Below the pieces are notes generated by a model. It ran no database searches. It saw nothing but the letters and a program-made list of their open reading frames with translations, and was not told where the DNA came from. A stretch of 64,000 bases of DNA from Larimichthys crocea (taxonomy: Eukaryota > Chordata > Actinopteri > Sciaenidae). Location of the stretch: contig NC_040020.1 in assembly GCF_000972845.2 (NCBI RefSeq), positions 2,976,669-3,040,668 on the forward strand, written 5' to 3'. Below are positions 26,092 to 41,360 of the stretch, piece by piece (positions within the stretch are counted from its first letter, which is position 1; every line of letters starts with the position of its first letter). Made by a program: the position numbers and the translations under genes.

Positions 26092-28061
26092 GAAGACGGA
26101 GGCAGAATGAGATGAACTGGAGAGGTTTTTAATCATAATAACTGACAAAGTATGTGAACTACATGTATGATCACTTTTGAATGTCAAATGAGCACACCTA
26201 TGCAACGAATGACACAATTTTATAAATCAATATAGCAGCTCAGTACTGCCTCTGTGAGGTTCAACATTTAAGACAGGGAACATGTGCAATAAATGCATTG
26301 CACCAGATATGCTAATTTCCATCTGTTGTCTCTCATGTGTGATACCAAAGATGTTTTTTCACTTGAATGTTTGATGTTGCACAGGAGGTGGAGTTATAAT
26401 TCTCCACTAAATTAACTAGAGGACTTTTTAGGACTGTGGCAATAATGTTCATGTCTAAATAAATGGAAACTTAGATCACTTTTAAGATGGCGTGTTTTGA
26501 CTTGACCTTTATGTGTTAAGAGGCAGAGAAGGGAGAAAATGTAGATTAGAAACATGTAGATTGAGTCTGGTATGTTTTAGCAACTTTAATATGCACCACG
26601 TTCAACTTAATATAGCATGTTTTTACCTTATGTTTGCCATTTAGCCCTGAACACAAAGTACAGCTGAGGCTGGTGGTGATGTATTTGGACATAAGTATTG
26701 CAGCATCTAGAGTCTCGTCGTTAACGTGGCTAAAAATAATAAAAGCAAAGCGTCTCATATGACAAGTCAATAGCAAAAGATCACACGAAAACAACTACAG
26801 AAGTAGCCAAATGTCAAATGTATTAATACAGAGACAAATACAGTGTGCTTCAGGACACATAAAAACATTTACAAAAGCCAAGAGTGTACACAGATCGGAT
26901 GAGTAACAAAACGTCGTGACAAGAAAACATCACAATTTGGATTCCGGTGCAAAAGAAATCTGTCATTTTGAATTTTGACAAACAAATGTTAGACGTAAAA
27001 GACGTAGATGGAGGATTTTCACTTACAAATTTACAAATTCCATTGTTATCCAAAATACTCAGACTGTGGAGTATCACCAGCAAACATTTAATTCGATGCA
27101 AAAACCTGTATTTGGTTGTCAAATCAGTGAGGTAAGGAACAAGAACTGCCTGCAACCAGGATTAGAAAAACACTTTGAAGTATTTTAAAAACAGTGAAAC
27201 TTTACTGTAACAAGTGTTAAATGGCAGTAGTATAATTTGGGGCTGAAACATTAGAATTTAAAATGTTACAAACGCGTCACAGGTTTGGTCGAGTGGCATC
27301 AACTCAGTTTTTTTTTAACATTCAAATTAACAGCATTAATAAATATTAGATCTGTAAACAAGGTTGACAATAGGATGCGAGTGGTTACATTTTTAGCGAG
27401 TGACATTTTACTGACATTTACTCAACACATACCACAGACTGAAATCAACAATTACCACAGAAGTCGCAAATGTCAGTTAAAAAAAAAAGGCATGCAGAGC
27501 AAAAGGATCCGTATTTAAGATTATACAAAACTCAAACAAAGCAAAATAAAAAATAGGCTTGGGTAACACTTTTCATGCACTAACAGAGAAAGCTATCCTG
27601 GTTTAGTTCATAACTGTAACTGCGAGTCAGAAATTTGAGTGACAGTGCCAGTTTGTAATCTCTAACTGATTTAAGGGCAATGTGGTGAGCAGCTTTAGAA
27701 GCAATGGCGACAGAGAAGAAGGCATTTTTAAAAGTACTGCACACCAACACGGTTAACACCAGGGGGGAAAAAAAAATCATCCTTAATATTAGGGTGTTAA
27801 CAGACATTAAAGAACATGCATCTTAAGTTACAGGTTAAAGCTTAAAAAGAAAAAACACAACTCAAACATAATCAAATCGCAGTTTATGAGCACTTCTGAT
27901 GATTAGCTGCAAATCGGTTTAGTGTATTGCTGCATTTAGGTCTGTGATATCATGTTATTGTGTTCATCTATTTAGAAATCGTTACAGAAGAAGTGAGAGG
28001 CTCCAAGTGGAACTTTTTTTTTTTTTTTTAAAGTCCTCACATCAGCTGTCTCGCTCTCTCT
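26092..28061. other. Convergent 3' region between acy3 and cldnd1
   Basis: The two genes converge here. The left part includes the acy3 3' UTR up to about 26480. The right part probably contains the cldnd1 3' UTR. No open frame here resembles a known protein. Confidence 0.45.
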
Positions 28062-30965
<2,904 letters not shown>

Positions 30966-31139
30966 GATCTTAAATGAAGAGAAACTGGAAACACAATACA
31001 AACCCTCACAGCCTGAGTGATGTGTTTAAAAGTGATAGTTCCTCTTGGTGTGAAGGCACCACGGCATGTCTGTTAACTACAGTCAGAGGACAGCAGCAGT
31101 GCACTGGGCTGCATGGTGAGGCGTTCACGACCTGGAGAG

Positions 31140-31142
<3 letters not shown>

Positions 31143-31200
<58 letters not shown>
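31143..31200. repeat. (CA)n microsatellite
   Basis: About 29 CA units in the 5' UTR intron of cldnd1. Confidence 0.95.
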
Positions 31201-31203
<3 letters not shown>

Positions 31204-31399
31204 TAATTCAGAGTTAATATAAATAGAGTTAAAGCTTTGTTTATATCAACAGTAACGTGTTGTCAGATCAGCTGCTCGGCTAATAACAACAAAGCACCGT
31301 GAGATAACGGTAACCATAGCGACCCGCAGCGGGCTGTACACGTGCCGAGGCGTTTAACGGACAAACAAACGGTAAACATTTACTCCAGGTGTTTGGTTG

Positions 31400-31560
31400 T
31401 TTTTCTTACCTCATCACGGGACAAAACTTCCGGGTTTTAACCTTAAATTCTCCAGCTCACCTCCACCAGGCCTCCTCCTCCACCTTCTTCTTCTTCCTCC
31501 TCCTCCTGAATCAGCGCGTTGTGCGTCGTGCGCCACCCTGTGTTTCGGAGTGGGTGATGG
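31400..31560 (-). promoter_or_regulatory. cldnd1 5' UTR exon and core promoter region
   Basis: On the minus strand CCGGAAGTTTTGTCCCGTGATGAG is followed by GTAAGA, a good donor at 31409, matching the acceptor just before the cldnd1 ATG. The CCGGAAG ETS-type motif and local GC/CpG richness fit a housekeeping promoter. The start site is inferred, not seen. Confidence 0.55.
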
Positions 31561-31683
31561 GAAGTTCGGTTCTTTTTAGGGAGTCAGATCATTTGACTCC
31601 GAAATTTAGCACCGTTTTGACTTATGAGTTATATGTGTACCCATATATCACTTAACAATTGAAAAAAAAATAAAAAATCTGTT
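31543..31683. repeat. 140-bp block, copy 1
   Basis: Shares TTCGGAGTGGGTGATGGGAAG through to AAAAAATCTGTT with 32595-32729 and 34194-34328. It contains GGAGTCAGATCATTTGACTCC, a 7-bp-arm dyad (GGAGTCA / TGACTCC). This copy abuts the cldnd1 promoter on one side and a LINE 3' end on the other. Confidence 0.85.
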
Positions 31684-32594
31684 CTGGACTTTACTTCTTT
31701 ACTACTTAATTTTCTTTTCCTTTTTTAAATTATTTTTATTAACGCAGTTAAAACAAGATATCTCATTATGATTTTCCTCCCTTCTCTAGATTATACTCTT
31801 GAAACTATTCTCCACTGCTCCTGTCTTCATCATCTCTTCCCTCTCTCTTTCATATCCATGACAATCAACCATCACATGCTCCACTGTCTCTCTCTCTCCC
31901 CACAGCTACATAGACCAACTGGATGTTTCCCTAATATATACTGAGTGTGCTATTAAGTTTACTGTGCCCTATTATTAATCTGCTCATGATCACCTGCTCT
32001 GCTCTGCTACCTCTCCTACTTCATCTTGTAGTTTATATAAATGTCTCCCCCTTTTCCTGGATTTTCCAATATTGTTTCCATTGATTAATTATTTATTTCC
32101 ACATTAAACTTTTCCCTTCTGCTTTTGATCATTTTATTTTCATTTCCACCTCCTCTTTCTTTGATGCCTCCTTTGCCATTTGATCTGCTTTTTCATTTCC
32201 TTGTATTCCTAAATGAGCTGGTACCCACATAAAATTTATATCCCTCCCCTGCTGTGCTAACCTGGATGTTCTCAACAGTATTTCATACAATATTTCCCGA
32301 TGTGATTTTGCTGTTCTGTTTTTAATGCTTAAGAGTGATGAGATTGAATCGCTACATATGATTATCTACCTATCCGCCCTGTCCTCCACCCATTCTATTG
32401 CCAATAATATTGCACATTTTAATACTTTGTTATTATGACTGGGAACCTGCACTGCTGCACCTGCTGCTCCTGTTATTGGTTCTTTTGATCCATCTGTATA
32501 TAAGTAAACATATTCCCCATACTTTTCATCTGTATAGTTATAACATTCTTGTACCAAGTCCACTGTTTTATTTCTTCTTTCAATGTCCCATATT
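31684..32594 (-). mobile_element. 5'-truncated LINE 3' end with RNase H domain, copy 1
   Basis: On the minus strand: YLYTDGSKEPITGAAGAAV, CAILLAIEWVEDRADR, then a SDS-type block (RNase HI signatures), then AHLGIQ and a C-terminal Cys-His segment with ETVEHVMVDC. Only the RNase H and tail portion of the second ORF is present, which points to a non-LTR element carrying RNase H (I-like superfamily; clade uncertain). Both ends abut copies of the 140-bp block. Confidence 0.82.
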
Positions 32595-32729
32595 TTTCGG
32601 AGTGGGTGATGGGAAGTTCGGTTCTTTTTAGGGAGTCAGATCATTTGACTCCGAATTTAGCACTGTTTGACTTATGAGTTATATGTGTTCCCATATATCA
32701 CTTAACAATAATAATTTTAAAAAATCTGT
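32595..32729. repeat. 140-bp block, copy 2
   Basis: Near-identical to copies at 31543 and 34194. It continues directly into the region leading to the first zinc-type ORF. Confidence 0.85.
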
Positions 32730-33154
32730 TGAGTTAGATTGTTATGCTGATTAAAACTAAAATTGGCATGCTGATACCAAAATTGCACTTTTTTTCTAGC
32801 ACGTCAAGTTTTTTCCCTCCAGATAAGCAAAATTCCACTGATGAGCTGTAGTAAGACTTGCCAGCTGATTACCATTGGACTCATCTACAGCTACGTGGCA
32901 ACTTGTTTATGCAAGTCACAATTGAGACCGTGCAGTGAGAGGTGTGTGCAGCTCCCAATAGGTCAGTACTATCAATATCTGCAAACAGAAAGCTAGCGTA
33001 GTAGGAATTAAGAGGCTTTTCTCTGAACCTTGTAACCATGGGCATACCGTCGTAAGTTCTATTTCCTTTTATGCTGTTTTTGTAGTTTTCAGCTTGTAAC
33101 TATTCCATCTTAGTGTTTTATTTACATAGGTATATATTTCCTTTGTTCCAGATC

Positions 33155-33508
33155 ATGTCTGCTCCTGCTAAATGCCTAAACAACCCTGACTCCTTTTGCT
33201 ATATTTGTGATAGTTTCACCATTCCAAGTCAGAGGAAAGCAAACATCAGTGCATTTGTCAAGCAAGCATATTTTGCATATTTCAAAGTAAAACTCTGTGA
33301 TCAAGATAAGCCATGGGCCCCTCACAAAGTGTGCAAGCATTGTGTCGAGAGTTTACGGATGTGGACCAAAGGAACACGTGAAAAGTTGGCATTTGGTATC
33401 CCTATGGTTTGGCGAGAGCAAAAAGATTACTGCACAGACTGTTACTTTTGTTTAGTGAAAACAAGCACATGTCTGTTTTCCAGTAAAGGTGCCAATAGTC
33501 AGCATTAC

Positions 33509-33572
<64 letters not shown>

Positions 33573-33577
33573 ACTAA
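33155..33577 (+). CDS. Cys-rich zinc-type ORF, copy 1 (partial, unknown function)
   Basis: Starts MSAPAKCLNNPDSFCYIC just after an acceptor-like TTTGTTCCAG. The clear domain runs to about 33510, then runs into a (CA)n tract that adds only THTH. Conserved-looking metal-ligand pairs are CYIC, CKHC (with a preceding His) and CTDCYFC, spaced by DQDKPWAPHKVC and GIPMVWREQKD. I recall similar multi-copy uncharacterised proteins in invertebrates and fish, from memory only. A donor-like GTAAGT near 33053 suggests a 5' exon at about 32940-33052. The C-terminal part expected of a full gene is missing, so this is probably a gene fragment. Compared with copy 2 it lacks 12 nt (TSRR). Confidence 0.5.
33511..33571. 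repeat. (CA)n microsatellite after zinc-type ORF copy 1
   Basis: About 30 CA units, in the same place as the tract after copy 2. Confidence 0.95.
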
Positions 33578-33596
33578 TATATTAAAGAAAAATCTT

Positions 33597-33876
33597 NNNN
33601 NNNNNNNNNNNNNNNNNNNNNNNNNNNNNNNNNNNNNNNNNNNNNNNNNNNNNNNNNNNNNNNNNNNNNNNNNNNNNNNNNNNNNNNNNNNNNNNNNNNN
33701 NNNNNNNNNNNNNNNNNNNNNNNNNNNNNNNNNNNNNNNNNNNNNNNNNNNNNNNNNNNNNNNNNNNNNNNNNNNNNNNNNNNNNNNNNNNNNNNNNNNN
33801 NNNNNNNNNNNNNNNNNNNNNNNNNNNNNNNNNNNNNNNNNNNNNNNNNNNNNNNNNNNNNNNNNNNNNNNNNNNN
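33597..33876. other. Assembly gap (280 N)
   Basis: A run of 280 N inside the tandem array; its true size may differ. It hides the junction between zinc-type ORF copy 1 and LINE copy 2. Confidence 1.
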
Positions 33877-34193
33877 TATTTCATATAATATTTCCCGATG
33901 TGATTTTGCTGTTCTGTTTTTAATGCTTAAGAGTGATGAGATTGAATCGCTACATATGATTATCTTCCTATCCGCCCTGTCCTCCACCCATTCTATTGCC
34001 AATAATATTGCACATTTTAATACTTTGTTATTATGACTGGGAACCAGCACTGCTGCACCTGTTGCTCCTATTATTGGTTCTTTTGATCCATCTGTATATA
34101 AGTAAACATATTCCCCATACTTTTCATCTGTATAGTTATAAAATTCTTCTACCAAGTCCACTGTTTTATTTCTTCTTTCAATGTCCCATATTT
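33877..34193 (-). mobile_element. LINE RNase H fragment, copy 2
   Basis: Almost identical to the 5' part of LINE copy 1 (32280-32594): YLYTDGSKEPIIGATGAAV, IEWVEDRADRKIIICSDSISSLLSIKNR on the minus strand. Its 3' end is lost in the gap. It ends at the same point against the 140-bp block, so it is a duplicate of copy 1 rather than an independent insertion. Confidence 0.85.
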
Positions 34194-34328
34194 TTGAGTG
34201 GGTGGTGGGAAGTTCGGTTCTTTTTAGGGAGTCAGATCATTTGACTCCGAATTTATCACTGTTTTGACTTATGAGTTATATGTGTACCCGTATCACTTAA
34301 CAATTGAAAAAAAATAAAAATCTGTTGA
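34194..34328. repeat. 140-bp block, copy 3
   Basis: Same block as at 31543 and 32595, with small differences (loss of CGG at its start, GGTGGG for GGTGATGGG). Confidence 0.85.
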
Positions 34329-34751
34329 GTTAGATTTTTATGCTGATTGAAACTAAAATTGGCATGCTGATTCCAAAATTGCAGGGGGTTTTTTTTCTAG
34401 CAGTTTTTTTCCCTCCAGATAAGCAAAATTCCACTGATTAGCTGTAGTAAGACTTGCCAGCTGATCACGATTGGACTTATCTACAGCTACATGAAACTTG
34501 TTTGTGCAAGTCACAATTGAGACCGTACAGTGAGAGGTGTGTGCAGCTCCCAATAGGTCAATACTATCAATATCTGCAAACAGAAAGCTAGCATAGTAGG
34601 AATGAAGAGGCTTTTCTCTGAACCTTGTAACCATGGGCATACCGTTGTAAGTTCTATTTCCTTTTATGCTGTTTTTGTTGTTTTCAAAGCTTGTAACTAT
34701 TCCATCTTAGTGTTTTATTTCCATAGGTATATATTTCCTTTGTTCCAGATC

Positions 34752-35117
34752 ATGTCTGCTCCTGCTACTTCTCGCCGTAAATGCCTAAACAGCCCTGACT
34801 CCTTTTGCTATATTTGTGATAGTTTCACCATTCCAAGTCAGAGGAAAGCAAACATCAGTGCATTTGTCAAGCAAGCATATTTTGCATATTTTAAAGTAAA
34901 ACTCTGTGATCAAAACAAGCCATGGGCCCCTCACAAAGTGTGCAAGCATTGTGTCGAGAATTTACGGATGTGGACCAAAGGAACACGTGAAAAGTTGGCA
35001 TTTGGTATCCCCATGGTTTGGCGAGAGCAAAAGGATCACTGCACAGACTGTTACTTTTGTTTAGTGAAAACAAGCACATGTCTGTTTTCCAGTAAAGGTG
35101 CCAATAGTCAGCATTAC

Positions 35118-35167
<50 letters not shown>

Positions 35168-35180
35168 ACTAATATATTAA
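34752..35180 (+). CDS. Cys-rich zinc-type ORF, copy 2 (partial, unknown function)
   Basis: Starts MSAPATSRRKCLNSPDSFC and matches copy 1 along its length, including upstream intron-like sequence and the trailing (CA)n at 35120-35166. Four residue substitutions separate the copies in about 115 residues (N/S, D/N, S/N, Y/H), plus the 12-nt in-frame indel, against about three synonymous changes. All Cys and the CKHC/CTDCYFC ligands are kept. No function is assigned. Copy 2 looks closer to the ancestral form because SRRKC is the more usual lead-in that I recall. Confidence 0.5.
35120..35166. repeat. (CA)n microsatellite after zinc-type ORF copy 2
   Basis: About 23 CA units. Confidence 0.95.
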
Positions 35181-35199
35181 AGAAAAATCTTTTCAAAAT

Positions 35200-35724
35200 A
35201 CTTCATAACTGTGTGATTAAACATTCACCCCATTCATTCTGTTTAAACTGTCACCAACAGACAGTTTATGAGAGATGAACACATCCTTTATATTCTCCAT
35301 CTGTACTATAACAAATGAAATATAGCTTTATGGAGATAAATATTTATGTGCATACATCCAACAATCATCTAATCACACAAAAAAGGAGGTTAATCAATGG
35401 AGTATTATCAAATCAGATGTTTTATTTCTGTTTTAAAAAGGCATATGCTTTACAGCATTAAATCAGAGCAGATCAGAATCCCTGATGTGTTATTCATATA
35501 AAAATATGAAATATTCTCTGAAACACACGCTTCTGTGATGTGTGGCAGCACTTTGATTGGCAGTAATCCCTTTGTGTGGAGAAAAAAAGGCTTTAAAATG
35601 AAAAATACACACAATCAGTGAGGTAGAGACGCCCACACATTGATATGATGCTTGAATACAGCATTTGGCTAAAAGCACATTTCATAAAATCTCCATTCAA
35701 TCACTGATGACGTGTCCCAGATCA

Positions 35725-35772
<48 letters not shown>

Positions 35773-35870
35773 ACACACACACACACATACACACACACAC
35801 ACACACAACGAGTGCTGATTTGGGATTGCAAATCAGTGCGAACAGTGCAAATTGCGCAGTTTCCTTATGA
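35200..35870. other. Probable glb1 3' UTR and flank
   Basis: AATAAA on the minus strand at 35421-35426 is a plausible poly(A) signal for glb1. A (CT)n tract followed by (CA)n occupies about 35729-35808. No other gene is seen. Confidence 0.45.
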
Positions 35871-38800
35871 TCACAACAAATCGTCTTTAACAAAGAGTCT
35901 CCTGGGTTGTTTGTAGTCAGAGTGGACTGTTGCGTTCAGGATGGGGGTGGCAGTGAACTCCACACTGCATGGCCCTGAGCTGCAGGGAGCCTGCTCCAGC
36001 TCCAGGACGGTCACGTTGTTGGGTGCAGCCGTGCTGAGGATGTTGGCCGGGACATAAAGTGTCACCTGAGGTCCTCGTGCTGGCCAGTAACGTCCCACGT
36101 TGAAGCCGTTAATCCAAACTTGCCCCTAAAAATAAATAATTAAAAAGGACCGATTACCATTAGTGTACTGGTTTTACATTTACAGCACATCTTTTGATAA
36201 GATCATACGTGTTTTTATAGTAGACGTGAGCTGCAACTAAATGTTTTCACATCACCTTCCTCCATTTGGGCAGTTTGATGTACGTGTCCTGGGGGAGGTC
36301 TGGGATGCCGTCAGGAATGATGAAGGTTCCCTTGTAGAAGGTTGGAAGGGAGAGAGTAGCAGGCTGCGGTGCTTCTCGTGGTTTTGTTTCACCTAAAAGG
36401 CCCTGACTGATCGCTTCATCGATACTGAGACTGTACATGATCCAGTTGTCGAGCGTGTTTGCCCCCAGAGTCAGATTGGACACCAGGCCCTGTGTAGTGA
36501 AGAAACCGGATAGGAAGAGCAGAGTCATTCATTCAAGTTAACCAGGTGAAATCATTTCACAAGTTGGAATTCATGATGACATCCAAAAAACAAAAAATAT
36601 GAGAATTCAAATATAAACTACGATTTTTAGGCTGATACAGTGTGCAGCTGAAATCTTATGTTAGTTTAGACACCAATATGTCAAAACACACTTAGTAATT
36701 TCAAAATGTAGCTGTAAAAAAAAACCCACCTTAAAATCGTTGATTTCTTTTCCGTAGTTGATCCGGCCCATATTCTCCACCAGTATGTCCAACTGACTGC
36801 CAGTTTTCCCCGTCACATTCACAGTTAAGACTTTGTTCCTTTCAAGAATCCCGACAGCCACCTTAAGAAGAAATCAGCACAGTTATGTCGCCATACAACA
36901 ATTCAGTTTGACTAGTGAATTGTCTAGATTGTGTCTTATTTGTGGATAAGACACCAGAGTTCCAAAACACTTTTTTTATGCTTTACAATGAAAAAACAAA
37001 TCTACAAAGTTTTTTACATTTAGCATCACAGGCTAAAGTTCTTAAATGACCAACGTCCAAAACCATAGAAAAACCGCTTTTAACATATACTTCTGATGGT
37101 ACCAGTGAAGTTTTGAGGTTTGATGACCAAACAGAAGTGATAAGCAATAACAACAAAATCTGTAAAATTAGATTAATAAGCCAATAAGAAGAAAAAAAGA
37201 CTCACCCCGGCCACCGACACATACGCTCTGTCATGGATGCCGTTCAGTGGAGAAGACAGCGGAGTCGGTGCGCTGCAGTCAACGGGCAGAGAGGTCCTGT
37301 ACAGCACATAACCAAAAGCCTGCAGGACAAATAGGACAGGAGATTCTTTTTTTAAAAAACAAATCAACAACAAATCGATATGACAAAATATGTATTTATT
37401 ACTTAAAACAGATACCTGTTTCAGCTCAATGAAAGTCTGAGGATACTTGCTTTTCACAGGGCCGGAGAACGACAGTTTATCTAACGCGTCTGTTACCGTC
37501 TGGAGCTGTGGTGGCAGAAAGCAGCTTTTTAAATACTCATTCTTTATGTTTTACACAAAAACATCAACACCAAGTTGATATCCATAAATGAATCTTTCAA
37601 TGGTGAGTTCTAAAAGTGAAGCTTTTAATACTTTAAACAAAGATAAGCGATCACAGAAAAAGAAAACACTACCTTTTTCATCACTACAGTCCCATATGCG
37701 TACTTTGGAGTTGTTGGTGGTATCGGTCCCTCTGGTACCTTATGGTACTGTTATGAAAAGAAGAATTAGTTGATCGAACTGTGCATGAAATACAGCTGAA
37801 TTCACATTTAAAAAACAAAACAAAGAGGGCTGCTCGAGCATTCTTACCATTTTGATCACCTCTTGAATAGCGAAGTACTTCTCTGTGAGGTCTCCTGCTT
37901 CCGAGAGCGGGGCATCGTAGTCGTAGCTCGTGGGCTGCGCGCCGTATGGTGAATTGGCACCTGGGGTATGAAGAGGCGATCGGAGAGTGAGGCCGTTTTG
38001 TCAATAAGAAAATGATTATATCATCTCATCAAACCAAAGTGCACCCACCATTCCAGTATCCAAAGTTTGTTCCTCCTATGAACATGTACCTGTGAGGATG
38101 TAGAATATGTAACAAGTTATTCTGTTGGCTGGAGAGTCGCACATCATGAAAACATGTACATTTCTGGAACTGAAAGCTGATGAGCTCATAACTCTGTAAA
38201 CTCACATGTTGACGTTGGCTCCCATGGCCAGCATCTCGCTGAGGGATTTGGCCACTATGGTGGATGACACAACAGAATGACGTGACCCCCAGTGGTCCAG
38301 CCAGCCAGTGTAAAACTCGGAGTTCACCTGTCAACACAGGAGTAAACACTGTGAGCATCTGAGAGATAATGTAGTGTTTAAAATCACAGCAGTACAGCAC
38401 AAAGCATTTCCAGGGGGAAATACTTGCCAATGGTCCGTGAGGTTCAGCGTGTCTCTGTGCAGCAAAAGCAGCGCTTACATTTCCACCTAACAGGATGAAA
38501 ACGAAGAAAAGCTCACATGCATTTGTGCAACTTCCTCTTGACTTCTGACTAATCTGAAATGTGACATCAGGTCAACGTAGAGAACAAGAACCTCAACTCA
38601 AGTTGCTTTTACAATTCAGTCTTAACTTAAAGATACTTTAACTAGAAACCCGACACCTACCAGGCCCAAAGTCAACAGTGGCGTACAGATCTTGTATCGT
38701 GCCACATTTAAGGTAGCCGACGCTGGCTCCATCCGTGGTGAAGAGCACCACCTCCTTGCCCAGGTAAGAGCGGAACAGCTTGGTGAGGTGACGCAAGTAG

Positions 38801-41360
38801 TTGTAGTCACAGGCGAAATAACTGCCATATTCATTCTCCACCTACCAAACAAATATCAACACAAATATCAGGAGGGAGGTGTTATAAGCGCTGTAATGAC
38901 TTGCAATGCACGGAAAAGCTGCAGGACTCACCTGCACAGTGATGATCGGACCCCCGTTCTGGTAGAGATAAGGCTTCATCATTGGCAGTAACTTCCCCAT
39001 CCACTTGTCTACCGCTGCGATGTAGTCTGAAATACACAAATACACAATTATAGCGCTGTACGTACGGCAGCTGTGACTACACAGCATGTCCTCGTGCATC
39101 CTGGTTTTCTTTGACTCTCACCTGGATCTGAAGACCGCAGCACGATGTCTTTCTTGTTGAGAAGCCAGGCTGGCAGCCCACCCTGAGTGACAGAAAACGA
39201 CGGCAGCAGAGTTTTTCTGTAACTTCATTGGCATATGATGATAAAAACAATCACATTTTCAGTTGAATTGACATAAAAGTGATACTGCACCTATGTTTCT
39301 GTTTGAATTTACAGCTACAACAGATTTCAATTGTTCTCATACTGCAGAATGAACACTAAAAACATCCTTAGACAAATCTAAAATCACTCCTGCAGCTCTA
39401 ATGGGAGAAGTAAAGTATTGTCTTAAATACAATACTTTAACACTGTGAATATTTGACTGATTCAAATCTGATTTTGATTGTAGTTCAGCTGCAGTTGTTT
39501 GTGAAGGAGCAAACTACAAACTTGTATAGCCACCATGAATTCAAATGAGGACTCACAGGACTCTTTTATGCTGTAATCATCCAGCCGTATCAAACAAACA
39601 CACAACACAGAGGTGGAGGAAATTTCACTTCACAGTAAAAGCAGAAACCACACTATGAGAAAACTCCATTACCCAAGTTAATGTTCTGCATTCTCACTTT
39701 TACTTAAGTAGAAGAAGTAAAAGTACTTAGTTGGGTGTCAGATTGTCTCCTGTGTTATTACTTATGTTTGTGTTACTATGAGTGGATCATTACTAATGCA
39801 GCATTATCTCATTGGAGATATTTATACCTACTTTATATACTGTTGTGTAGTTCAGTCTGTAAATGAATCATATTTTAGAAGTAGATCAATGTGTGTGGGT
39901 GTGTGTATAATTTTGACCTTCTATTAGTAGTTTAATGACAGTCACACTCACCATGTCCCACTCTCCACATACGTAGGGTCCGGGCCGGAGGATGACCAGT
40001 AAACCGATGTCTTGTGCCAGCTTAAGGAAATACTCCACGTCCCTGTCTCCAGTGAAAATGTACTGGCCCGGAGACACCTCATGGTAGTTCCAGGGGATGT
40101 ACCTTCAATGTGAATGAAGTGTCAGTATTATCCAAACACATGCTTTTTGTTTACTGATAAATTAAAAAAAGACTTAAAAGAAATATGACCAGGTTTCTTT
40201 CAGGTTTTCAAGTTTAGAACCTGGATTTGTTTTTGTACTGACACCAGTTGAAACATGGCACAGTCCCAACAACAGCTTGTGACTAGTAAAGCACATGACA
40301 GGACATGAGGTGAACCTACGTCTGGATGGCGTTCAGTCCTGCCATGTACATCTTGAGCAGTCGATCCTTCCAGTAGACTCTGGGGATCCTGCTGTAATGG
40401 ATGCTTCCCGATATGTAACGAAAGCTTTCCCCATCTTTCCGAAAGCAGTCGTTCTTGTAATCCACGCTGAACGATCGAGGGGCCCCGAGCTGCAGGTCAA
40501 CACATTACAACATGACTCACAGCTGAACTTACAAAATTTACACCGGTCATCATTTCTAGACAGAAAAACTGGTTTATATTGTCTTCGATGTATGGTTAAA
40601 GTTTGATTTTTTTTATGGGGCAGGGCTGACATCTCAGCTGACTCTGGGATGTGTCATACAGACCATGACTGTGGACTGGAGGTTGTGAATAATGCTTCAA
40701 CGTCAGATCAACATATTTAAAATATTGTCATGCAGGATATGTTTTTAAGACTATATTAGACCACAATGTACAAGTGCTGAAATACTGAAGCACAGTTTAG
40801 CATCTAATAAGTGTAGAAAGCCGTAAAGTGCAGGAAAAAGGTACAAATATACAATTTATATAGTGCTAGTACACAGAATAAGGGGAGGATATAAATATGT
40901 CAATATATATACAGAACATGTGCTGCGATTAGAGTGCAAGTAACAGCAATAATATGACATGATACATATATACAGGATAAACCACAGAGGACACTATAGT
41001 TCAGATAGATACTGTATGAACAGTTTTTACACATATTACTGCTGTTAATATATCTTTAGCACAATCAAAACATATTAATAATTCACTCATGTGTGGATCC
41101 TAGATTAGATTAGATTAGAATATACTACTAAAAATATACTACTAAAAAATAAAATAAATATAAGAGTAGTGGTAGTAATTTAAACAGAAACTACATCGAT
41201 CCTGTCCTGTGCTGTGAGTTTAGTTTATAAAGTGTGATCGAGGCTGCAGGTAGAGTTCCTTCAGAGTTTAAAGAGCTTTAAAACAAACTCAGGTACTCAC
41301 TGAGTGTCCGAGCAGCAGCAGCAGCAGCTGCAGGATGCATCCACACCTGAGCACAGACAT
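35871..41360 (-). CDS. glb1: Lysosomal acid beta-galactosidase (GH35)
   Basis: Sixteen exons in transcript order: 41301-41360, 40320-40489, 39952-40102, 39122-39182, 38932-39026, 38661-38841, 38428-38486, 38206-38327, 38049-38089, 37848-37960, 37673-37747, 37416-37505, 37206-37319, 36730-36861, 36256-36489 and 35871-36125. They join to 650 residues (human 677). The enzyme removes terminal beta-galactose from GM1 ganglioside and keratan sulfate in the lysosome. Residues 1-20 are a Leu-rich signal peptide. The GH35 barrel shows [39 protein letters not shown] (acid/base Glu183, human E188), [13 protein letters not shown] (nucleophile Glu263, human E268) and [13 protein letters not shown]. Beta-domains carry [26 protein letters not shown] and [11 protein letters not shown]. 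The C-terminus is shorter than in human. Intron 7 uses a GC donor. Confidence 0.96.

Noticed and set aside
33489..33923. Open frame of His-Thr repeats running into the gap
   Set aside because: It is the CA microsatellite read in frame plus N bases.
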